DNA of 64,000 nt, taken from assembly GCA_023846275.1 (NCBI GenBank), contig JAIUJO010000158.1, positions 343,528-407,527 on the forward strand. The letters are read 5' to 3'. Below the pieces are notes generated by a model. That model searched no databases, was not told the origin of the DNA, and saw only the letters and a list, made by a program, of their open reading frames with translations. Source of the DNA: Vanilla planifolia (lineage: Eukaryota > Streptophyta > Magnoliopsida > Asparagales > Orchidaceae). Positions 61,626 to 64,000 of the stretch are shown here, piece by piece. The translations under genes and the position numbers were made by a program. Each line of letters begins with the position of its first letter. Positions within the stretch are counted from its first letter, which is position 1.

Positions 61626-64000
61626 GGTATTTTGATGTTCAAAATCTAGAGATGTTTGGTATAACATTAGAAATAGTGTTCAGTGCTCTAAGCCTCTTAT
61701 GATTACTATAAATTTTAATGTACTATCCCAGGAGAAAAAAAGGTGGGAAAAAAATTTCTCACATGGCCAGCCACAATACAAATTCATTAATTTCTTGCAA
61801 GAAATGGAGCTTTTTAACCATGGTTTTGTAAGTAATAGATATACTTGGTCAAACAACAAAGTCAGAAATGTAAGGATTTGGGAGAGGTTGGATAGGACCT
61901 TTCTTAATGAAATGGGATTAAATGCCTTTCCCAGTACTACTATTACTCATCTCCTCTGTATTGGTTCAGGCCATTGCCCCATGTTGATCATCTTTAAAAA
62001 AAAGTTGTTCAATAAGATTGGGAAAAGATTACAATTTGAAAATGTGTGTCTCACATTCCCCAAGACTAAAAGAGTTGTCTGTGGAGAATGGCATAGACCT
62101 ATAGGAGGGAAAAAAGACTTGTTTATTAATAAAATTTCAAAGGGCTATGGTTAAATTGAAAAGGTGGAGCAAAGCTAAAATAGGTAATATTCATAAAAAG
62201 CATAGGAAACAACAACTATCAATCAATAAATGTAAATGAAGGAATCAAATTATTGACTCAATAAGGAGGAAAATAATGTAAAAATTGTCTAAGCATATTA
62301 AGACATATCATAAGATAGTGGCCTTAAATGTGGCATGGTGATGGTAGACAGCTAAACTTTAGTGGGTCAAGTTGGGGGACTATAATACTCATTTCTTTCA
62401 TATTATTGCCACTACAAATTTCAAAAATAATTACATCCACCAGATGAAAGATCAAAGTGGGTAATTATGCAACTCACATAATAACATCACGAACTCCTTT
62501 ATGAGTTTCCTTGTAAGGAAATGTAGTCAATGTGACCCGAAAGACATTCCATCTTGATCCCTATTGAAGGCAATTATGGTTGAGCAAGGAAACTCCCTTG
62601 TAGCCACAATTACTAATGACAAAATTAGAACTATTGTAATATCAATAGGGATAAATAAGGCATTAGGCATGGATGGTATTTCAGTTGATTTTATTACAGG
62701 TTATTGGCACATCACACATTTGGATATTAATACAATAATTAAGCAAAATTTCATTAACTCAAACATTCCTAAGCACTAGAGAGATACATTGGTTGTGCTG
62801 ATTCCAAAAATGCAGGGAGCCAATAAGCCGAAGCAATTCATGCCCATTAGTCTTTGCAATGTTGTATACAAAATTGTTGCAAAAATTCTTGTGGAAAGAC
62901 TTGAGATTTCTCCCACATATTATGGAAAAATAAGTAAAGGGCTTTTGTTCTAGGTCACAGCATTTTTGATAATGTATTTCTAACTCAGGAAGTAGTAGTA
63001 TGAGTGCACTCTTTAACATCCAAGGTCGGTTTCATGGCATTGAAATTAGATAACAAATAGGCATATGACAATGTAAATTGTAAATTTGTTACTAATATGC
63101 TGAAGTAGCTCCACTTCCCCAATAGATGGTATGATTTGGAGGAAGCTTGTATTAGGAACCCTAGACTTGGCATCCTTTTGAATGGGGTGTGCCTACCATG
63201 GATTGAAGCATCTAGAGGCTTAAGACAAGGATGTTCTCTATCCCTATTTTTGTTTATTATTATTTTCAATTATTTATCATGGCTTATTGAATGACAAGTG
63301 AAGTGGGACTCAAACATTAGGATCCAGATCACTCCTAATTCTCTTCTTATTACTCACCTCTTTATGTAGATGATGTGATGATTTATGCCTCTACTATATG
63401 TGATGCAATAAAAACTATCAGAGACACATTAAAGCTCTATGAGAATCATTCATAATAGTTTGTCAACAACATGAAGTCAAGAGTTATATTTAGTAATGGG
63501 AAGGGACCAAAGCATAGGAAAATTATTGTAGCTTAGTCATGGTGAAAATGTGCTCAATCTAAAAGCTTTGCATTATCATATTTCTATTACTCCCTCTCTT
63601 ATTGTTCCATGTTTTAGCTTTTTTAGTTCACCCAGTGGGAATCTAATCAGCACCATAGGGCTCTTAATAAATCTACAATGGACTCCTCCTATGGGTTGGA
63701 TTAAATGTAATTATGATGCAGCATTGGCTATGAATTCTGTTGTTGTTGTTGGCCTAATTATGAGAGATTACATGGGTATGCCTCTAAAATGAATGGCAAG
63801 GAAAGTCATATCATCATCTTTATCTATGGTGGAAATAATAGCAATGCTTTGCCTTGGAATACTTGAGCTACCATTATCCACTTGTTGTTGCAATTAACCA
63901 GAAATTATACTCTAATGATAAAGATATGAAGCTCAATAGGGTTATTCACAAACATTCTAATGCTCCCTATCCTTTGGACTTTATGTTTATCAAAGTTATC
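61626..64000 (+). pseudogene. LINE copy G: ORF2 relic of the copy-A subfamily, runs off the window
   Basis: It starts mid-endonuclease, matching copy A from about 61,635. The 151-codon open stretch 61,699-62,154 is the second-longest uninterrupted frame in the window. It carries ITINFNVLS (GDFN decayed), NRYTWSNNKVRNVRIWERLD and SGHCPMLI, where the Asp of the D-H-x-P motif has become Gly. RT parts are MDGISVDFI near 62,668, LVVLIPKMQGANKPKQFMPISL near 62,791, motif A ALKLDNK-stop-AYDNV near 63,036, motif B SRGLRQGCSLSLFLF at 63,211-63,255, and YVDDVMIYA at 63,363-63,389 (Ala to Val in the YADD box). RNase H then begins at 63,679 (WTPPMGWIKCNYDAALA), only about 0.3 kb after YVDD, so about 1.3 kb of thumb and zinc region is deleted relative to copy D. 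RNase H continues past a stop at 63,790. Confidence 0.85.

Overview
The window looks like intergenic, repeat-derived DNA from a plant nuclear genome, probably one with a very large and slowly purged genome. A gymnosperm would fit, but that is inference from the amount of old decayed repeat, not a demonstrated identity. The plant call rests on the retrotransposons: their ORF1 relics have a DUF4283-like region followed by a CCHC knuckle, and their ORF2 relics have an APE-type endonuclease, a non-LTR reverse transcriptase, a zf-RVT-like segment and a C-terminal RNase H. This is the layout of plant L1-clade LINEs. I found no host protein-coding gene, rRNA, tRNA, CRISPR or bacterial-style gene organisation. 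Nearly all open frames are short remnants or shadows.

Layout. (1) From 1 to about 26,418 lies a very AT-rich, strongly diverged tandem satellite of roughly 390-400 bp units, about 65-68 of them. It is in three blocks whose orientation changes: forward (1-2,045), reverse (2,046-10,862), forward (10,863-26,418). (2) At 26.8-27.95 kb is a decayed LINE endonuclease fragment (copy A). (3) At 27.96-31.5 kb is a second, unrelated tandem array of about 11 units of about 312 bp. (4) At 31.87-33.17 kb is a 1.3 kb repeat that recurs in direct orientation at 53.89-55.20 kb. (5) From 33.18 to 53.89 kb four related LINE copies (B, C, D, E) lie head-to-tail, each 3' end running directly into the next 5' leader with no poly(A) tail visible. 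(6) 55.2-58.66 kb is mostly unexplained. (7) At 58.67-64.0 kb a LINE leader and ORF1 (F) are joined to an ORF2 of a different LINE subfamily (G, the same subfamily as A), which continues past the window end.

How the parts relate. Copies B-F belong to one LINE family: they share the ORF1 start motif (M...K.CKSNKK or a variant), the knuckle position, the ORF2 motifs and a 3' end close to GGAAYCCAAAGTCTTT. D is the most complete, with all domains and an intact YADD. The others have distinct internal deletions: B lost the RT core, C fuses mid-endonuclease to RT and carries two internal duplications, E is broken in ORF1, and G lost the RT thumb and zinc region. All carry many stops and frameshifts, so none should be active. 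The observations most worth pursuing are the orientation-switching satellite, the head-to-tail LINE train, the tandem monomers in a LINE 5' leader, and a small hydrophobic reading frame upstream of ORF1 that keeps the same frame and ATG in three diverged copies.
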